Below are positions 62,301 to 64,000 of a DNA stretch of 64,000 bases, piece by piece. The translations under genes and the position numbers were made by a program. Source of the DNA: Coniferiporia sulphurascens (taxonomy: Eukaryota > Basidiomycota > Agaricomycetes > Hymenochaetales > Hymenochaetaceae); contig NBBA01000004.1 in assembly GCA_002794785.1 (NCBI GenBank), forward strand, positions 1-64,000, given 5' to 3'. Each line of letters opens with the position of its first letter. Position 1 is the stretch's first letter. Under the pieces are notes generated by a model. It saw only the letters and a list, made by a program, of their open reading frames with translations. It was not told the DNA's origin and did not search any database.

Positions 62301-64000
62301 GATGAGTAGAGGCATATAGAACAACCGTACACTCTGGCCAAGAAATGGCATCGCGTAAACGGAAAATCACCCAAAGAACCCCGTGGGGTACGGTTAGGCA
62401 GTACCGGCGGCGGAGGTATTGCTTCTGTAAATGGACAGCTCGTACGAGTTAAATGTCCCTTTTCCTCAACCGAAGGATAGAAAGAAGAATAAGAGCCGAC
62501 GGCCGTAAGAAATAGAGGCATCGCTGCAAACGCGTGATCACCAGATGATCAATCCATAGTAAGATTCTAATGGATAGTGTGGGTGTCGCTCGAGTATTTC
62601 TTCGATCGGGATGATGGACTTTGCTCCGCTATGGTACAAAAATAAATAGTACGTTATCCATGTTCGAAAAAGAACGACACTTGAGGTATGAAAGCACTCA
62701 ATAATATCGACCGTGGGCGGCTGTCCTGGTCATATATTGAGCTTCTACATGTTCAACATCTTGAAACAGCAGATTAGCGCTGCTTGTCATTCCCAAGAGT
62801 TAAAAAGAAACATATCAACGACAACTGGAACCATTAATATTGGGCCCATGGCGGTGTTAGAACTTCGGAAGCCCGCGTCAAGCCACACGCTCCTCGCCAA
62901 CCCCTCTCTTCTAGCCGTCCCTGAGAAAGTCAGAACATAAGGGTCCGCCGTTTCTGTAGCCTGTCGACCGTGCCCTTCGGTTCCAGAATCACGGTATCCG
63001 TGGAGGGAAAGGATCGGTGATGGACAAGAACGCCACCGTGACCGTGGCGCGCCTCGCCATATGCATGTTTTTTCTAAGCAGTAAGGCCGGTTCAGCCATG
63101 CGAAAACGAAGCCCAACGAGTCGACTTGTCCGAGCCCGCCATAGGAAAAAGGAAAAAGAAAAGAAAAGTCCGCGGACCTGAGATTATCCGCTGTTAAAAG
63201 TGAATTGTGGATACCGGCCTTGACGATTTAGGCCTCGGACGGACGGTTTAATTTTAGCACCACGAAGGCCAAGCCTCTTGACACGTACGGGTGGTGGTGG
63301 CACTATGCAGTGGCCAAGCCGGCATCTCGGCAACAGTCAACTCCATTCAATTGCAGCACCAGACACAACATCGTCTGGACTAATTCTCTACTCGTTCCCA
63401 GTTGTCTGACGAAGACTGTCGTCAATAGATCAGACTGTCTGGTCTCCAATACGTTGAGCTGACGTTGCGTTTGCAATTGCAGAAAAGCACCGAGACCACG
63501 ACTCCCGCACTGCATGACTCAGCATCATCATCATCCCCACGGGCGGTCGGCAACAGGATTGCAGCATTAATTGGAACCCCCAACGCACTGTGACCCCTTC
63601 ATCAACTATGTTTCGTACTTATCGAGAACATGAACCGCTTCAGAGAGGCCCATCCGTTCGGCCCCACAATGCTTCACCCTGTGGCCCAACACAGCCTCTC
63701 AAGCACCCCTTTTTACTCTCTGATTCAGTCTCATTGGGGCCATAGGGCGCCTGGCCAAGCACAATGAGTCTCGAGACTCTCAAACAAGCCCGCAAACGCA
63801 CATCCAGGGGGTGCACACACCTCTTCCCGCCAACCATCATGTACGCAACTAAGCGCAAGGGCACATACGCCTCGTTCACCCTGATATAGCATGCCATGCG
63901 CCTGATCGACTCGGAAAAGGAGACATCATCCAGCGTGCGTAATGTTTTCGACTTTCGCCTGACTGCGACCCGCCGAACAAATTACACTCGCCGCAGTGGT
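56327..64000. other. 7.7-kb region with no supported gene
   Basis: The first few hundred bases contain the PKS promoter side, including a purine-rich GGGGGGTAGGAGG-type tract at about 56425-56460. From about 56,800 to 60,700 the plus strand is pyrimidine-rich with many short frames but no recognisable protein. T-runs lie at 59747-59771. A minus-strand frame at 61754-61530 ends in a Cys-rich stretch (SCVSQADCESGIGKCS) before a plausible GTAAGA donor and might be an exon of a small secreted protein. Frames at 62521-62159 and 63897-63640 were not recognisable. Confidence 0.45.

Noticed and set aside
62085..62521. Minus-strand frames of 88 and 120 residues
   Set aside because: They overlap in different frames and have no recognisable domain.
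1..64000. CRISPR arrays, bacterial operons, phage or conjugative modules
   Set aside because: None was seen; intron-rich genes and fungal families show this is eukaryotic nuclear DNA.

Overview
The window is nuclear DNA of a filamentous fungus, most likely a mushroom-forming basidiomycete (Agaricomycetes). Genes are split by many short introns (about 45-95 nt) and several carry micro-exons. The gene content fits as well: DUF6533 membrane proteins, a Mub1/SamB-type MYND protein and a basidiomycete-style non-reducing polyketide synthase. There are no bacterial-type operons or ribosome binding sites. I rebuilt gene models by hand from donor/acceptor sites, reading phase, and paralogue comparison where a paralogue was available.

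Layout. 1.3-4.8 kb (+): Mub1/SamB-like MYND regulator. 6.7-8.6 kb (+): DUF6533 membrane protein with an apparent frameshift. 10.7-13.5 kb (+): uncharacterised 708-residue protein. 16.05-16.54 kb: GGGTC-rich element with inverted ends. 16.7-24.4 kb (+): Dal5-type MFS permease A, whose eleventh intron contains a young, apparently complete Ty1/copia retrotransposon (18,232-23,662, coding on the minus strand). 26.1-28.4 kb (+): tandem paralogue permease B with the same 14-exon structure. 29.1-31.0 kb (-): second DUF6533 gene. 32.5-34.4 kb (-): 14-TM-type MFS drug exporter. 35.4-36.0 kb: 5'-truncated LINE with target-site duplication. 37.0-38.9 kb (+): GH79 beta-glucuronidase-like secreted enzyme. 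39.6-41.1 kb (-): PL1 pectate/pectin lyase with two in-frame nonsense codons, probably a pseudogene. 43.0-43.5 kb (+): small 118-residue protein. 43.9-44.6 kb (-): DUF4112 protein. 46.0-48.0 kb (+): proline/serine-rich disordered protein. 48.6-56.3 kb (-): 2,317-residue non-reducing PKS with SAT-KS-AT-PT-ACP-ACP-TE. 56.3-64.0 kb: no gene I can support.

How it fits together. Two themes stand out. The first is a region of duplication and transposon activity (6.7-31 kb), where a tandem permease pair lies between two inverted DUF6533 paralogues and one permease hosts a recent copia insertion in an intron. The second is an accessory-metabolism region (32-56 kb) with an exporter, two plant-cell-wall enzymes (one decayed) and an aromatic polyketide synthase, which by architecture could make an orsellinic-acid-type product. 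No tailoring enzymes flank the PKS closely, so a conventional cluster is not evident. The most interesting observations are the intronic copia element with a half-tRNA primer site, the micro-exon-rich gene structures, and the partial decay of single members of gene families.
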